From Jiangella endophytica (lineage in GTDB: Bacteria; Actinomycetota; Actinomycetes; Jiangellales; Jiangellaceae), in the NCBI RefSeq assembly GCF_003427025.1, contig NZ_QVAI01000016.1, positions 62,001-126,000 of the forward strand: DNA of 64,000 bases. Direction: 5' to 3'. Positions within the stretch are counted from its first letter, which is position 1; every line of letters begins with the position of its first letter. The translations under genes were made by a program, and so were the position numbers. A model generated the notes under the pieces. It searched no databases and was not told the DNA's origin. It worked only from the letters and a program-made list of their open reading frames with translations. Below, in pieces: positions 33,848-45,378 of the stretch.

Positions 33848-34423
33848 GTGGCTGGGGACGGCGGGGGCAGGGCGGCGCGGTCCCGGCGCCACGACCCGCA
33901 GCGCCGGGACCGGATCGTCGCGGCCTGCCTGGAGGTGATCGCCGAGCACGGTGTCGCGGGCACGTCGCACCGGCGGGTGGCCGCGGCCGCCGACGTGCCG
34001 CTGGGCTCGATGACCTACCACTTCTCCGGGATGGACGAGCTGCTGCGGGCGGCGTTCGGCCGCTTCGCGTCGTCGGTGGCCGAGCGGTTCGAACGGCGGC
34101 TGGCCGCCGCGGCGACGGCCGCGGACGCCCGGCAGGCGGTCGCGTCGATCATCGTGGGCGAGGTGTTCGGCAGCCGGCGTGACCTCGTGCTGACCCACGA
34201 GCTGTACACGCTGGCAGCGCGGGAGCCGGCCTTCCGGGCGGTGACGAACGCGTGGATGCGCCGCAGCCGTGCTGCTCTGGAACGGCACTTCGACACGACC
34301 ACCGCGCTCATGCTGGACGCCTTGATCGAGGGCCTGACCATTCACGAGGCGCTCGGCACGCAACCGCGCGATCCCGCCCTCGTCCGCCTGGCCGTCGACC
34401 GGCTGGCCGGCCAGCCGGAATGA
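33848..34423 (+). CDS. TetR family transcriptional regulator
   Basis: 191 residues from GTG at 33848. The helix-turn-helix lies at about 18-60 (EVIAEHGVAGTSHRRVAAAADVPLGSMTYHF), with a TetR-C-like helical remainder. The 9-bp gap to the acetyltransferase gene and the palindrome at 33240 suggest a self-regulated two-gene operon. The ribosome-binding site is weak, consistent with coupling to the upstream gene. Confidence 0.9.
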   Translation: MAGDGGGRAARSRRHDPQRRDRIVAACLEVIAEHGVAGTSHRRVAAAADVPLGSMTYHFSGMDELLRAAFGRFASSVAERFERRLAAAATAADARQAVASIIVGEVFGSRRDLVLTHELYTLAAREPAFRAVTNAWMRRSRAALERHFDTTTALMLDALIEGLTIHEALGTQPRDPALVRLAVDRLAGQPE

Positions 34424-34477
34424 GCTGGCGTGGTGCTCGGACTCGGGGGTGCCGAGCCTGGGGCACAATGGCGCGCG

Positions 34478-35062
34478 ATGGACGTCACGACGTACGCGAA
34501 CGCCACGGTGCTGTGTCGCCGGCTGGCGGGCAGGCTGTCCGACGGGGTTCTCGAGGCCGTCCGGGTGTACTACTTCGTCGGTGAGGGTGAGCTGGCCGAT
34601 GCGTCGTTGCTGCTCGGGCTTGCGATGGAGGACGTCCAGATCACGCCCGCGGAACGGGATCTGATCCGGGCCGTGGTCGCGGATCCGCGTGCGGCGGAGT
34701 TCGAGGATCTGCGTGTGGTGGATGAGCCGGACGTGCCGGTGTACGACTTCGGGCAGGTGGGGCCGCCGGCCGCGCCGGACCCGGCTCGTGCCGATGACGT
34801 CCTGGCGGTCGAGGCCGGCAGGCATCGGGTGATCAGCCTGCATCGTGCTTGGCGCAGTTCGAGGGACGATCCCGGAACCGGGACGTGGGTCTACGTCGCG
34901 GTGGTGGGCGGTTCCGCCGATGAGCTGGGTGTGCACTCGGCGCTGAGCTCGCGGCTGGGCGTGGCGGTCCGGGTGGCGTGGCCGATCGAGGTGGTGACGG
35001 CGGTCGGCGAGCCGGGCTCGTACCAGCACCGAGCGCTGGCCGGCGCGGTGCGGGTGTCCTGA
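34478..35062 (+). CDS. Hypothetical protein
   Basis: 194 residues from ATG at 34478. I do not recognise the family. The N-terminal half is helical (VLCRRLAGRLSDGVLEAVRVYYFVG), the middle is acidic and proline-rich, and the C-terminal part looks beta-rich (GTWVYVAVVGG). There is no signal peptide or membrane segment. Codon use resembles its neighbours, so it is probably a genuine cytoplasmic protein. It starts 54 bp after the TetR gene. Confidence 0.7.
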   Translation: MDVTTYANATVLCRRLAGRLSDGVLEAVRVYYFVGEGELADASLLLGLAMEDVQITPAERDLIRAVVADPRAAEFEDLRVVDEPDVPVYDFGQVGPPAAPDPARADDVLAVEAGRHRVISLHRAWRSSRDDPGTGTWVYVAVVGGSADELGVHSALSSRLGVAVRVAWPIEVVTAVGEPGSYQHRALAGAVRVS

Positions 35063-35665
35063 AGCGGGGAGGCCCACGGCCGGGTGGGCAGACGCCTCCC
35101 ACGCTTCGCTCTCCTCGGCTGTCGCGATGGTGGCCATGAGGTCGCGATCGTCGAACGCCCGCCCCGGTTGATCAACGGGGCGGGCTCGGCCCGGACGCTC
35201 GAGCGTCCTGGCCACGGCATCGGTCACGGCGGCTGCCAGTTCGTCGAGGTCGGCCGTCCGGGCGCCACGACCCCTTAGGTCGTGGGGTGGCGCAGATGGA
35301 CGATGTAGGGAAGTCCTGCTGCGCGGTGGCGTGCGACGGCGGCGCTGATGTCGAGCATGCGGACGAAGGCCGGTGTCCCTCCCTGCATCCGGCTTCCTCC
35401 CGAGGCCGGTAGGCCAGGCCAGGACCCCCGGCAGGCCCGACCGGGTCGCCGTGGTGCGTCCGGCCGCGCGGCCGGACGCACCACGGCGGCGCAGATCACG
35501 CCGGCGCTCCTCCGCGACGCGGTGACCGGAACCGCGTTCGTCGACGACATCGACCTCGTCGCCGAGCCGGAGGACCCCAAGGACCTGTTCGGAATGTGCT
35601 GCTCGCCCGTCCCGGTCGGCTGAGCACGACGAGGACGTCCGCGACGCGGTGATCGCCTCCGCAGG
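35063..35665. other. Gene-poor, probably decayed stretch
   Basis: No complete gene is supported. A minus-strand frame at 35275-35388 (37 codons from ATG with GGGAGG 7 nt upstream, ending YIVHLRHPTT) could be a small gene or a fragment. A plus-strand tail ending DLFGMCCSPVPVG near 35623 looks like an orphan C-terminus. I assign neither to a family. Confidence 0.35.
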
Positions 35666-36049
35666 TCAGCCGGTGAACGACTCGGGGCCGAAGCGGCCCC
35701 AGGCAACGAAGGCGGCCAACGCGAGGTAGACCAGGTCGCCGGCCATCGTGGCCCGCTCGCCCCGGCGCACCCGCATGATCACCGCGCCGGTGAACAGCAG
35801 GACGAGCCCGGTCGCAGCCAGCGGCACCAGCACCGGCGCGACGTCGAGCACGGCGGGCAGGACCAGGCCGGCGGCGGCCAGCAGCTCGACCGCTCCGATG
35901 GCCTTGAGGGCGCCGGGACTGAAGTCCAGGACCCACTGGGCGAACGATCCTGACGCGGCCATCGTCTCGCGAGGCACGACCAACTTGGCGCTGCTGAGCA
36001 CGCACACGACGGCCAGTACTCCGGCGGAGATCCACAGCGCGACGTTCAT
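35666..36049 (-). CDS. DoxX-like small membrane protein
   Basis: 127 residues from ATG at 36049, with AGGGAG upstream. Four hydrophobic helices and the pattern SPGALKAIGAVELLAAAGLVLP fit the DoxX-like family. Such proteins are poorly understood; related ones are linked to redox stress. It stands alone between a gene-poor stretch and the GH51 gene. Confidence 0.88.
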   Translation of the reverse strand: MNVALWISAGVLAVVCVLSSAKLVVPRETMAASGSFAQWVLDFSPGALKAIGAVELLAAAGLVLPAVLDVAPVLVPLAATGLVLLFTGAVIMRVRRGERATMAGDLVYLALAAFVAWGRFGPESFTG

Positions 36050-36141
36050 GTCCACTCCCTGTTCGAGGCCGTCAGTACCCCGGACGAGACAGGACCCGGT
36101 TCTGTGACAACCCAGCGATGCTCGCCGCGGCGCGGACAGGC

Positions 36142-37683
36142 TCAGGCGAGCTGCAGCTCCACCGTCGCGTAGGAGTGGGCCGGGAGTTCGATGAGCAGGC
36201 CGTGGCCGTAGGTGCGGTCGTCGGGGGTCACGTCGTCGAAGTCGCGGACGGTGACGGTGTCGGGGGCGGCTGCTGTGTTGTGGTCCTGGAGCTTCGCCGC
36301 GGTGAGGATCCGGGCCGAGTGGGTGGTGACGGTGCGGCCGCGCAGGTCGAGCAGGACGGTGGCCGGTTCGTCGGCGTCGAGGTTGGTGAGCGAGACGAGT
36401 GCGGTGTCGTCCTTCGTCGAGGCCGAGACCGACAGGGTCTCCAGTGTGGTGATGCCGACGTCCCGGCGGGCGTCCGGTGCGTCGAGGTGCACGGCGAGGG
36501 AGGCGGCGTCGTGGTGTGCGGTGTTCATCGCGAACACGTGGTAGGTCGGGGTGAGGACGAGGGCGCCGGAGTCGGGGTCGGTGAGGATCATCGCCTGCAG
36601 CACGTTCACGGTCTGCGCGATGTTCGCCATGGAGAGCCGGTCGGCGTGGCGGTGGAAGGCGTCGAAGTGGACACTGGCGACGAGTGCGTCGCGCAGGGTG
36701 TTCTGCTGGTACAGGAAGCCGGGATGGGTGCCGGGTTCGACGTCCCACCAGGTGCCCCACTCGTCGAGCACGAGGCCGACGGTCTTCTGCGGGTCGTAGA
36801 CGTCCATGACGGCGGCGTGCCCGCGGATGATCTCCTCGACCTTCCGTGCCTTGACCATGGTCGTGTAGTAGGCGTCGGTGTCGAACTCGGTCGCGCTGCC
36901 CTTGTGCTGCCAGGGCCCGGTCACGGTGTAGTAGTGGAACGAGACGCCCTGGAAGTAGTTGCGTGGTTCGTTACCGCAGCTCAGGCAGCTGATCGTCTTC
37001 ATCAGTGCCTCGGTCCAGGCGTAGTCGTCGTCGGACGCGCCGGCGGCGATGCGGTACAGCGTGTTGCCGCTCTGGTCGCGGCAGTAGGTCGCGTACTGGC
37101 GCGCGAGGTCGGCGTAGGCCTCGGCGCGCAGGTTGCCGCCGCATCCCCACGGCTCGTTGCCGAGGCCCCAGAACGGCACCCGCCAGGGCTCGTCGCGGCC
37201 GTGCGCACGGCGCAGGTTCGCCATCGGGGACTCGCCGTCCCTCGTGAGGTACTCCACCCACTCGCTCATCTCGCGGACGGTGCCGGAGCCGACGTTGCCG
37301 CTGACGTACGGGTCGGCGCCCAGCAGCTCGCACAGCGCCATGAACTCGTGGGTGCCGAAGTGGTTGTTCTCGACGACGTCGCCCCAGTGGGTGTTCACCA
37401 TCTGCGGGCGCTGCTCGCGCGGGCCGATGCCGTCGCGCCAGTGGTACTCGTCGGCGAAGCAGCCGCCGGGCCAGCGCAGGTTCGGGATCCGCAGCGCGCG
37501 GAGCGCCTCGACGACGTCCAGGCGAATGCCGCCCTCGTTCGGGAGGCCGGAGTCCTCGCCCACCCAGAAGCCGCCGTAGATGCACCGGCCCAGGTGCTCG
37601 GCGAAGTGGCCGTACAGGTGGCGGCTGATCGTGGGTCCGGTGACGTCGAGGTCGATGACGGCGCGGGCAGGGGCGCGGGTCAT
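36142..37683 (-). CDS. GH51 alpha-L-arabinofuranosidase
   Basis: 513 residues. The N-terminal barrel begins [20 protein letters not shown] and includes [13 protein letters not shown]. Catalytic residues are E177 (acid/base, GLGNEPWG) and E308 (nucleophile, [10 protein letters not shown]), with the usual C-terminal beta-sandwich. There is no signal peptide, so it acts on imported arabino-oligosaccharides, as is common for GH51. It stands alone with its own AT-richer promoter region at about 37817-37842. Confidence 0.95.
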   Translation of the reverse strand: MTRAPARAVIDLDVTGPTISRHLYGHFAEHLGRCIYGGFWVGEDSGLPNEGGIRLDVVEALRALRIPNLRWPGGCFADEYHWRDGIGPREQRPQMVNTHWGDVVENNHFGTHEFMALCELLGADPYVSGNVGSGTVREMSEWVEYLTRDGESPMANLRRAHGRDEPWRVPFWGLGNEPWGCGGNLRAEAYADLARQYATYCRDQSGNTLYRIAAGASDDDYAWTEALMKTISCLSCGNEPRNYFQGVSFHYYTVTGPWQHKGSATEFDTDAYYTTMVKARKVEEIIRGHAAVMDVYDPQKTVGLVLDEWGTWWDVEPGTHPGFLYQQNTLRDALVASVHFDAFHRHADRLSMANIAQTVNVLQAMILTDPDSGALVLTPTYHVFAMNTAHHDAASLAVHLDAPDARRDVGITTLETLSVSASTKDDTALVSLTNLDADEPATVLLDLRGRTVTTHSARILTAAKLQDHNTAAAPDTVTVRDFDDVTPDDRTYGHGLLIELPAHSYATVELQLA

Positions 37684-37993
37684 GGGGCTCCTAGGTCGTT
37701 GTTGCCACGGGTGTGGTGGTGAGGACGATCGACGTGGCCCGCAGGGCGGGCTCGCGGTGCTGAAGCCCCGCGGCCGCCGGCCGGTCCTCGACCGATTCCT
37801 CTCGCGAACACCGCACCTTTATCGTTAAATATCGCTGTGGCGACGAAGCTATCGCAGCGCGACGAGATGTCAAGGCCCCTCGGCCCACATCTTGAGAACG
37901 CTCACAATTCGACGGGGTGCGACCGGTGTGCGCGCGGTGATCGCGCCTGGTCAGGCGCCTGCTGCCGGCCGATCAACCTCGTCGTCGGTGTCG
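37684..37993. promoter_or_regulatory. Upstream region of the GH51 gene
   Basis: No gene is seen. An unusually AT-rich patch near 37817-37842 has TATCG repeated around TTAAA, plausibly the promoter and a LacI-type operator for the arabinofuranosidase gene. Confidence 0.35.
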
Positions 37994-38788
37994 TCAGCGC
38001 CTGAGCCATGGCTGCGCGACGAACGCGGCGATGTCGGCGGCGACGCGTTCGGGCCGTTCCCACAGGACGAGGTGGCCGGTGCGCTCGTACGTCACCAGGC
38101 GGCTGTCGTCGATCGCCGCCGCCAGCTCGTGCGCCTGGCCGGCGGGGAGCACGTCCTCCTCGGCTCCCCAGAGGATCAGCGTGGGGACGGTGACCGGGCC
38201 GGTCCGGATCGGAGGCACGGCGGCGACCAGGCCGTCGATGACGGCGCGCCAGACGCCCGTGGGGATGGTGAGCGCAGCGGTGAGCTGGTCGTCGAGGAAC
38301 GTCTCCGGTACGGGGGCGTGCAGGGGTAGCGCGCCGTTGAGGGCTTCGACGTCGCCCTGGGTCACCGGGTCGTGGAACGACGACAGCAGCTCGTCGAACG
38401 CGGCTGGCAAGGGCTGCCCCAGATCGCTCGGCGCGCCGATCAGGACCAGGCCACGCACCCGTTCGGGATGGTGCACCGCGACCTGCTGGGCGAGATAGCC
38501 GCCGCTGGAGGTCCCGGCCAGCCAGCACGCGTCGAGCCCCAGCGCGTCGAGAAGCGCGACCATGTCGGCGGCGGCGTCGTGCAGCGTGTATCCGCCGGCC
38601 GGCTTGGCGCTCTCGCCGACGCCACGCTGGTCGGGAATGACGAGCCGCAGGGAGCGGGGGAGAAGCGGCACGAGACGGTCGAAGACGCGATGCGTCTCGC
38701 CCCACGCGTGCAGGAGCAGCATCGGTTCGCCGTCGCCGACCTCGTGGACGGCCAGCTCGACACCGGTCGCGAGCATGACTCGGCGCAT
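37994..38788 (-). CDS. Alpha/beta-hydrolase
   Basis: 264 residues from ATG at 38788; an upstream ATG at 38863 would add 25 atypical residues. LLLHAWGETHRVFDRL holds the oxyanion region and GTSSGG the nucleophile Ser94. WGAEEDVLP and RTGHLVLWERPE supply Asp and His. It is a typical small-ester or lactone hydrolase of 3-oxoadipate-enol-lactonase-like size, and its substrate is unknown. It is divergent from the SDR gene at 38909. Confidence 0.85.
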   Translation of the reverse strand: MRRVMLATGVELAVHEVGDGEPMLLLHAWGETHRVFDRLVPLLPRSLRLVIPDQRGVGESAKPAGGYTLHDAAADMVALLDALGLDACWLAGTSSGGYLAQQVAVHHPERVRGLVLIGAPSDLGQPLPAAFDELLSSFHDPVTQGDVEALNGALPLHAPVPETFLDDQLTAALTIPTGVWRAVIDGLVAAVPPIRTGPVTVPTLILWGAEEDVLPAGQAHELAAAIDDSRLVTYERTGHLVLWERPERVAADIAAFVAQPWLRR

Positions 38789-38908
38789 GCCGTCATTGTC
38801 CGGCCGGTCCGCTACCCGCGTCCCAGCCATCCGCGTGGCGATGTCACATCTTCGCCGGTCCATCTCGTCTGGGGTTGAGAGCCAACCACGGAGAGAATCG
38901 GAGCAACG

Positions 38909-39775
38909 ATGAGCAAGGTGTGGTTCGTCACCGGATCGTCCCGCGGCCTGGGCCGCGAGTTCGCCGAAGCAGCCCTGTCACGCGGCGACAAGGTGGCGGC
39001 GACCGCCCGGAACAGCGCAACCCTGAAGGATCTGGTCGCCACCCATGGCGATGCGGTGCTCCCGCTCGACATGGACGTGACCGACAGGGCCGCCGTGTTC
39101 GAGAGCGTGCGCCGGGCCCAGGAGCACTTCGGGCGTCTCGACGTCGTCGTCAACAACGCGGGCTACGCCCTGATCGGCGCGGTCGAGGAGCTGGCCGAGC
39201 AGCAACTGCGAGACGTGCTGGAGACCAACGTGTTCGGCGCGCTCCGAGTCGTCCAGGCCGCGCTGCCCTACCTGCGCGAACAGGGCAGCGGGCACATCAT
39301 CCAGCTGTCGTCCATGGCGGGTCTGTTCGCAGCGCCGCTCGGTGGCGGGTACCACGCATCGAAGTGGGCGCTGGAGGGCCTGAACGACGCCCTCGCGCAG
39401 GAGGTCGGCGCATTCGGCATCAAGGTGACGGTGATCGCACCCGGCGGCTTCGCCACCAGACGCGGCGGGGAGAAGCCCGATCCCCTCACCGACGGCGACC
39501 AGGCCGACCGCAATCCGATCTACGACGGCCTGCGCCGCCGCATCGCCGAGTTCGTGGACAAGTCACCCGGCGGCGACCCTGCCGCCGCCGCTCGGGCGCT
39601 CCTCAAGATCGTCGACTCCGAAAACCCACCCTTGCGGGTGTTCTTCGGCCCTCAGGGCTATCAGATCATCCAGAAGGTCTACGCCGACCGGCTCAAGACC
39701 TGGGCGGACTGGCAGGAGCTCTCCGTCGAAGCCCACGGGGCAACCGAACACGACCTCGGGCCCACCGTGGTCTGA
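38909..39775 (+). CDS. SDR family oxidoreductase
   Basis: 288 residues with cofactor motif [21 protein letters not shown], catalytic Ser in IIQLSSMAG and [10 protein letters not shown]. Length and the C-terminal [21 protein letters not shown] fit the extended-tail classical SDRs common in Actinobacteria. The ribosome-binding site is GGAGAATCGGAG. Neighbouring genes give no pathway link. Confidence 0.92.
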   Translation: MSKVWFVTGSSRGLGREFAEAALSRGDKVAATARNSATLKDLVATHGDAVLPLDMDVTDRAAVFESVRRAQEHFGRLDVVVNNAGYALIGAVEELAEQQLRDVLETNVFGALRVVQAALPYLREQGSGHIIQLSSMAGLFAAPLGGGYHASKWALEGLNDALAQEVGAFGIKVTVIAPGGFATRRGGEKPDPLTDGDQADRNPIYDGLRRRIAEFVDKSPGGDPAAAARALLKIVDSENPPLRVFFGPQGYQIIQKVYADRLKTWADWQELSVEAHGATEHDLGPTVV

Positions 39776-39839
39776 GTGGACGGCGGAGCACCGTGCCGAT
39801 GCGTGCTCATCGGGAGGTGTCAGTGGGCGGCGTCATCCG

Positions 39840-39929
39840 CGCTCGTTCGCCGACCGTGCCTACAGCGACCTGCTCAGCTTCACGCGAATGCCCCGGGGCG
39901 GGCACTTCACCGCCGGCGCCTCGTCGCCG
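39840..39929 (+). pseudogene. Short C-terminal remnant of an epoxide-hydrolase-like protein
   Basis: The frame reads [20 protein letters not shown] followed by GHFTA. This resembles the catalytic-His end of epoxide hydrolases (RxxAERxY...xxxxGGHFAA). No body of the gene remains upstream. Confidence 0.4.
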
Positions 39930-40028
39930 CCACGGTCTGAGGAGCCTGCTGTCCTCGGGCGAGCCGAACACCCGGCCGTTGCCGCTGCCGTAGAGTCGGA
40001 CCGCCGTGCCACAGGGAGGAGTCGCCGT

Positions 40029-40682
40029 ATGCGGTCGCGGCTCCCGGTCACCGCCATCGCCCGGCTGGCCGGTTCGCTTGCGGGCGGTGTGCTCGCCGGG
40101 GTGCTCGTGACCTGGTGGGCCGACGCCACCCTCGGGGCGCTGTCCGCCATCGCCGTCGCGGCCGGCGTCTTCGTGGTCGCGGGCTGGCTGACGTTGTGGT
40201 CGCTCGACCCGGAGGCCACCCGGGCCAGCGTGCGTCGCGAGGAACTGCGTCCGCTGGTGGACGAGATGGTCGTGGTCGCCGCGGCGCTGAGCGGACTCGC
40301 CGGCGTGGTGGCGCTGCTGGTCATCGGCGAGTCGTCGGCCGGAGGCGCTCCAGCGGCCGCGGCTCTGGCCGCCGTGCTGCTGTCCTGGGGCGCCCTGCAC
40401 CTGATGTACGCGACGCGGTACGCGTTCCTCTACTACAGCGGCCCGAGCGGCGATTCCGCTGAGGGCGGCGGCATCGACTTCAACTCGAAGGAACCGCCCA
40501 GCTATCGGGACTTCCTCTACTTCAGCTACAACCTGGGCATGACCTACCAGGTCTCCGACACCGCGGTGACCAGCACGGCCATCCGGTCGGTCGTGCTCCG
40601 GCACTGCCTGCTGTCCTACGCCTTCGGCGCGATGATCCTGGCCACGACGATCAACCTGGTCGTCGGGATCGTCAGCGCCTGA
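40029..40682 (+). CDS. DUF1345 family membrane protein
   Basis: 217 residues from ATG at 40029, which has GGGAGGAG 9 nt upstream. Five hydrophobic segments are visible, and the diagnostic [19 protein letters not shown] identifies DUF1345. No biochemical role is established for the family. A second member lies at 49379 in a different setting, so the two are paralogues. Confidence 0.88.
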   Translation: MRSRLPVTAIARLAGSLAGGVLAGVLVTWWADATLGALSAIAVAAGVFVVAGWLTLWSLDPEATRASVRREELRPLVDEMVVVAAALSGLAGVVALLVIGESSAGGAPAAAALAAVLLSWGALHLMYATRYAFLYYSGPSGDSAEGGGIDFNSKEPPSYRDFLYFSYNLGMTYQVSDTAVTSTAIRSVVLRHCLLSYAFGAMILATTINLVVGIVSA

Positions 40683-40839
40683 GGCCGGGGCTCACGCGAC
40701 CGGCGCACGACCGAGGCGAGATGGTGCCTCGCGCGACCCCGGACCGATCGGGTGCCCGCGGAGTCAGTCGCTCGGGCCGGCTTCTGCCGGTAGCAGAGCG
40801 CTGCCGAAGGCCGCGCCGTCCGGCCGTTAGGCTCCGCTG

Positions 40840-42156
40840 GTGGAGAAGCGGCAGCCGCTCGGGCGGGCGTTGAGGAACATCGTGGCGGCGAATGTCAGCT
40901 CGAGCCTGGGCGACGGCATCGCGAGGGTCGCGGCTCCGTTGCTGGCGGCGCGGCTGACCGACGATCCGCTGCTGGTCTCCGGCATCGCGGCGGTGGCGAT
41001 GCTGCCGTGGCTGATCTTCGCCATCCCGGCCGGGATCCTGCTCGATCGCATCGACCGGCGGCGCGCCATGACCCTCGCCAACGGGGTGCGCGCACTCCTC
41101 GCGGTCCTCCTGCTGGTGCTGTTCACGACGGACACGTTGACGATCTGGTGGCTCTACGTCGTCGTGTTCGTCTACGGGGCGTTCGAGACGATCTACGACG
41201 GCGCGCTCCGGGCGGTCCTGCCCTCGATCGTCGCCAAGCCTGATCTGCCACGGGCGAACTCCCGGGTCGAGGCCGGCGAGATCGTCGTCGAGCGGTTCCT
41301 GTCCGCCCCGCTGACCTCGGCGCTGTTCGCGGTCTCGGTGGTGGTGCCGCTCGGCGTCAACGCCTTGACGTACGCCGTCGCCGGCATCCTGGCCGTGTTC
41401 CTCCCCATCGCGGCCGCCGGCGCCCACCGCACCGACCCGACCGGCGAGCCACACGTGGCCTGGTACCGGCAGTTCACCGACGGCTTCCGCTACCTCATGG
41501 GCAACCCGATGCTGCGGAATCTCTGGCTGATCAGCGTGGTCGTCGGTCTGTTCTTCTCGGCCGCCACGGCGACGATGGTGCTCTACGTGCTGAACCGGCT
41601 CGGGCTGCCGGAGGCGTGGTACGGCGGGTTCATCCTGGCCGGCGCCGTCGGCTCACTCGGTGCCGCCATGCTCGCCAACCGGCTGAAGGAGCGGTACCGC
41701 GCCGGGCCGGTGATGGCCGTGGCGCAGACCGTGGCACTGGCAGCGCTGGTGCTGATGGGCGCGGTCCCGGTGCTCGGCGTGGTCGCGTTCGGCTACCTCC
41801 TCTCCGCCGGCGGCACGACGGTGTGGAACATCCTGGTCATGTCGCTGCGCCAGGCCGCGATCCCGAGCCGCCTGCTGGGCCGGGTCCACGGCACCTGGCG
41901 CACGCTGCTGTGGGGCACCATGCCACTCGGGTCGTTGTTGGGCGGGCTCCTGGGCCGGATCGATCTCCGCGCCCCGTTCCTGATCGCCGGCGGCGCGGCG
42001 ACGCTGGTCACGCTCGCGTCGTTCCGCTTCCTGTCCGCTCTGCCCAACCCGGAGGAACTCGACGACGCGGACGCGGACCCGGACGTCGGCGCACTGTCCG
42101 GTCGGGGTGGTCGAAGGGGCGTCAGCCGTCGCCGTCGCCGGCGAGGGAGCGGCTGA
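40840..42156 (+). CDS. MFS transporter
   Basis: 438 residues with about twelve membrane segments. It begins LGRALRNIVAANVSSSLGDGIARVAAPLLA and has the loop motif GILLDRIDRRRAMTLANG, typical of the macrolide/tetracenomycin-exporter-like MFS3 group. The start is a GTG at 40840, the only start codon positioned before the conserved N-terminus. It ends in a basic tail. The substrate is unknown. Confidence 0.9.
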   Translation: MEKRQPLGRALRNIVAANVSSSLGDGIARVAAPLLAARLTDDPLLVSGIAAVAMLPWLIFAIPAGILLDRIDRRRAMTLANGVRALLAVLLLVLFTTDTLTIWWLYVVVFVYGAFETIYDGALRAVLPSIVAKPDLPRANSRVEAGEIVVERFLSAPLTSALFAVSVVVPLGVNALTYAVAGILAVFLPIAAAGAHRTDPTGEPHVAWYRQFTDGFRYLMGNPMLRNLWLISVVVGLFFSAATATMVLYVLNRLGLPEAWYGGFILAGAVGSLGAAMLANRLKERYRAGPVMAVAQTVALAALVLMGAVPVLGVVAFGYLLSAGGTTVWNILVMSLRQAAIPSRLLGRVHGTWRTLLWGTMPLGSLLGGLLGRIDLRAPFLIAGGAATLVTLASFRFLSALPNPEELDDADADPDVGALSGRGGRRGVSRRRRRRGSG

Positions 42157-42219
42157 GGTCCGACGCGGAGCGTGACCCTGGCGGCCGGCCGCGCCTGCCG
42201 CGTGCGGGCACGTCGGAGA

Positions 42220-43278
42220 TCAGGGCATCGGGTGGCGTCGGGCGAAGTCCCACACGATGGCGCTGGCGTCGGGTCCGGAACGGTCGGTGAAGAGGCCTTC
42301 ACCGGCGGGGCCGGGCCAGGCGTGCCCCATGTCCCGGACGAGGTACGACTCGACGACGGACGTCCCGTCCGGCGCGGTGAGGGTGGTGTGCGTATACGCG
42401 TGCCGGTCGTGTTCCGCCGGCACCGTCGTCGTCTCCTCGACCAGGTTCAGGCTGTCGTTGAGCAGCCCGTCGTCGACGAGGTCGCTCACCGCGGTCCAGT
42501 GCTCGACGAGGCGGGTGGCGACGATGGGCGGCACGACCTCGTCGTCCTCACCCTGGACGACGAGCAACGGAACCCGCCGAGCCCGGTCGCCCATCTGGGC
42601 CCATGCCTGACGTGCGGTGTAGTCCGGTGGGGTGGCGTCGGGGTCGTCCGGGTCGACCTGGTTCAGCCCGTACTCGCCACCCGCGACCGACGTCGCCGTC
42701 GCGAAGACGTCGGGGTAGGTCGCGGCGAGGATGACGGCGGTCCCCGCACCGGACGAGGCGCCGGCGACGTGCACCTGGCCGGGGTCGGCGGCGTACTCCT
42801 CGACGACCTCCAGGGCGACACCGGCCAGGAGCGCGGGCTCGCCGTCGTAGCGGTGCTGCTCCCGCGGGTCGGCCGAGTCCCAGCAGTTGAGCACGCTGCG
42901 GAACATCCGCTGGGACGGGTAGACGACGATGAAGCCCTCACGGTCGGCGAGGCTGTTGAGCTGCGTCGTGCCCTTCATCGAGTTCCAGCCGTACCCCGTC
43001 ATCCCGCAGCCATGGATCGCCATGACCACCGGCAGCCGTGTCGTGCCGTCGTACGCCGGCGGAACGTGCACCTGGTAGCGCTGACTGCCGGCCTCGCCCC
43101 GGTAGACGTGATTGCGGTCGCCGTCCCGCATCCACCAGGGCAGGCCGAACTGGACGATCGCCGTGAGGATCCCGGCGGCGACCACGACCACGCCGGCGAC
43201 CGCCAGCGTGATCCACGGCCACCGCCGCCGAGCGGGCCCGGAGCCCGTTCGACCGGTGTCAGGAGCCGGTGCGGACAC
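42220..43278 (-). CDS. PHB-depolymerase/feruloyl-esterase-like secreted or anchored hydrolase
   Basis: 352 residues. One N-terminal membrane segment (ITLAVAGVVVVAAGILTAIV, about 23-42) makes it an anchored or exported protein. Family features are MAIHGCGMTGYGWNS, nucleophile Ser175 in GASSGAG, Asp in QGEDDEVV and His in DMGHAWPGP, as in LpqC-type polyhydroxybutyrate depolymerase/esterase proteins. The catalytic domain faces outside. It overlaps the upstream DUF4260 gene by 20 bp. Confidence 0.88.
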   Translation of the reverse strand: MSAPAPDTGRTGSGPARRRWPWITLAVAGVVVVAAGILTAIVQFGLPWWMRDGDRNHVYRGEAGSQRYQVHVPPAYDGTTRLPVVMAIHGCGMTGYGWNSMKGTTQLNSLADREGFIVVYPSQRMFRSVLNCWDSADPREQHRYDGEPALLAGVALEVVEEYAADPGQVHVAGASSGAGTAVILAATYPDVFATATSVAGGEYGLNQVDPDDPDATPPDYTARQAWAQMGDRARRVPLLVVQGEDDEVVPPIVATRLVEHWTAVSDLVDDGLLNDSLNLVEETTTVPAEHDRHAYTHTTLTAPDGTSVVESYLVRDMGHAWPGPAGEGLFTDRSGPDASAIVWDFARRHPMP

Positions 43279-43672
43279 GTTCGCCCTTGTCGTGGTTCTT
43301 CCCGATCCAGCCCAGGTGGGTGTGCGTGAACGCGTCCGGCAGCTTCAGTCCGTAGCCGAGCATCCGGTCGACGCCGACGTGCACGGCCCACGCGAAGGCG
43401 ACGAGAGCGAGCCACTTCGACAGCATCGGCGAGGAGGTGCTGGTCACCAGCGCGATCACGCCGAGAACCGCGGACCAGGCATGGGTGTGGACGGCGTTGT
43501 ACCAGACCGCTCCTGTGGCGGGGGAGCGCACGTAGCCGAGGATCGACAGATCGAACGCGAGGAAGGCGGCCAGCGGGAACCACCACTGGGCGGGGGCGAT
43601 GACGATCGTTCCCGTCATCGCGAACACGACGATCAGGCCGTTCTCGATCCGCTCGATCGTCCGGGGTCTCAT
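43259..43672 (-). CDS. DUF4260 family membrane protein
   Basis: 137 residues from ATG at 43672, with AGGAGG 9 nt upstream. Four hydrophobic helices and the diagnostic C-terminus DRMLGYGLKLPDAFTHTHLG identify DUF4260, a small membrane family of unknown role. It is co-transcribed with the hydrolases on both sides: 11 bp after the upstream gene and overlapping the downstream one. Confidence 0.9.
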   Translation of the reverse strand: MRPRTIERIENGLIVVFAMTGTIVIAPAQWWFPLAAFLAFDLSILGYVRSPATGAVWYNAVHTHAWSAVLGVIALVTSTSSPMLSKWLALVAFAWAVHVGVDRMLGYGLKLPDAFTHTHLGWIGKNHDKGERVRTGS

Positions 43673-43683
43673 GCCGCAGCCTC

Positions 43684-45341
<1,658 letters not shown>

Positions 45342-45378
45342 GCTCGTGGTTCCTCTCGTGGCGAAGCGCGGTGGGGTC

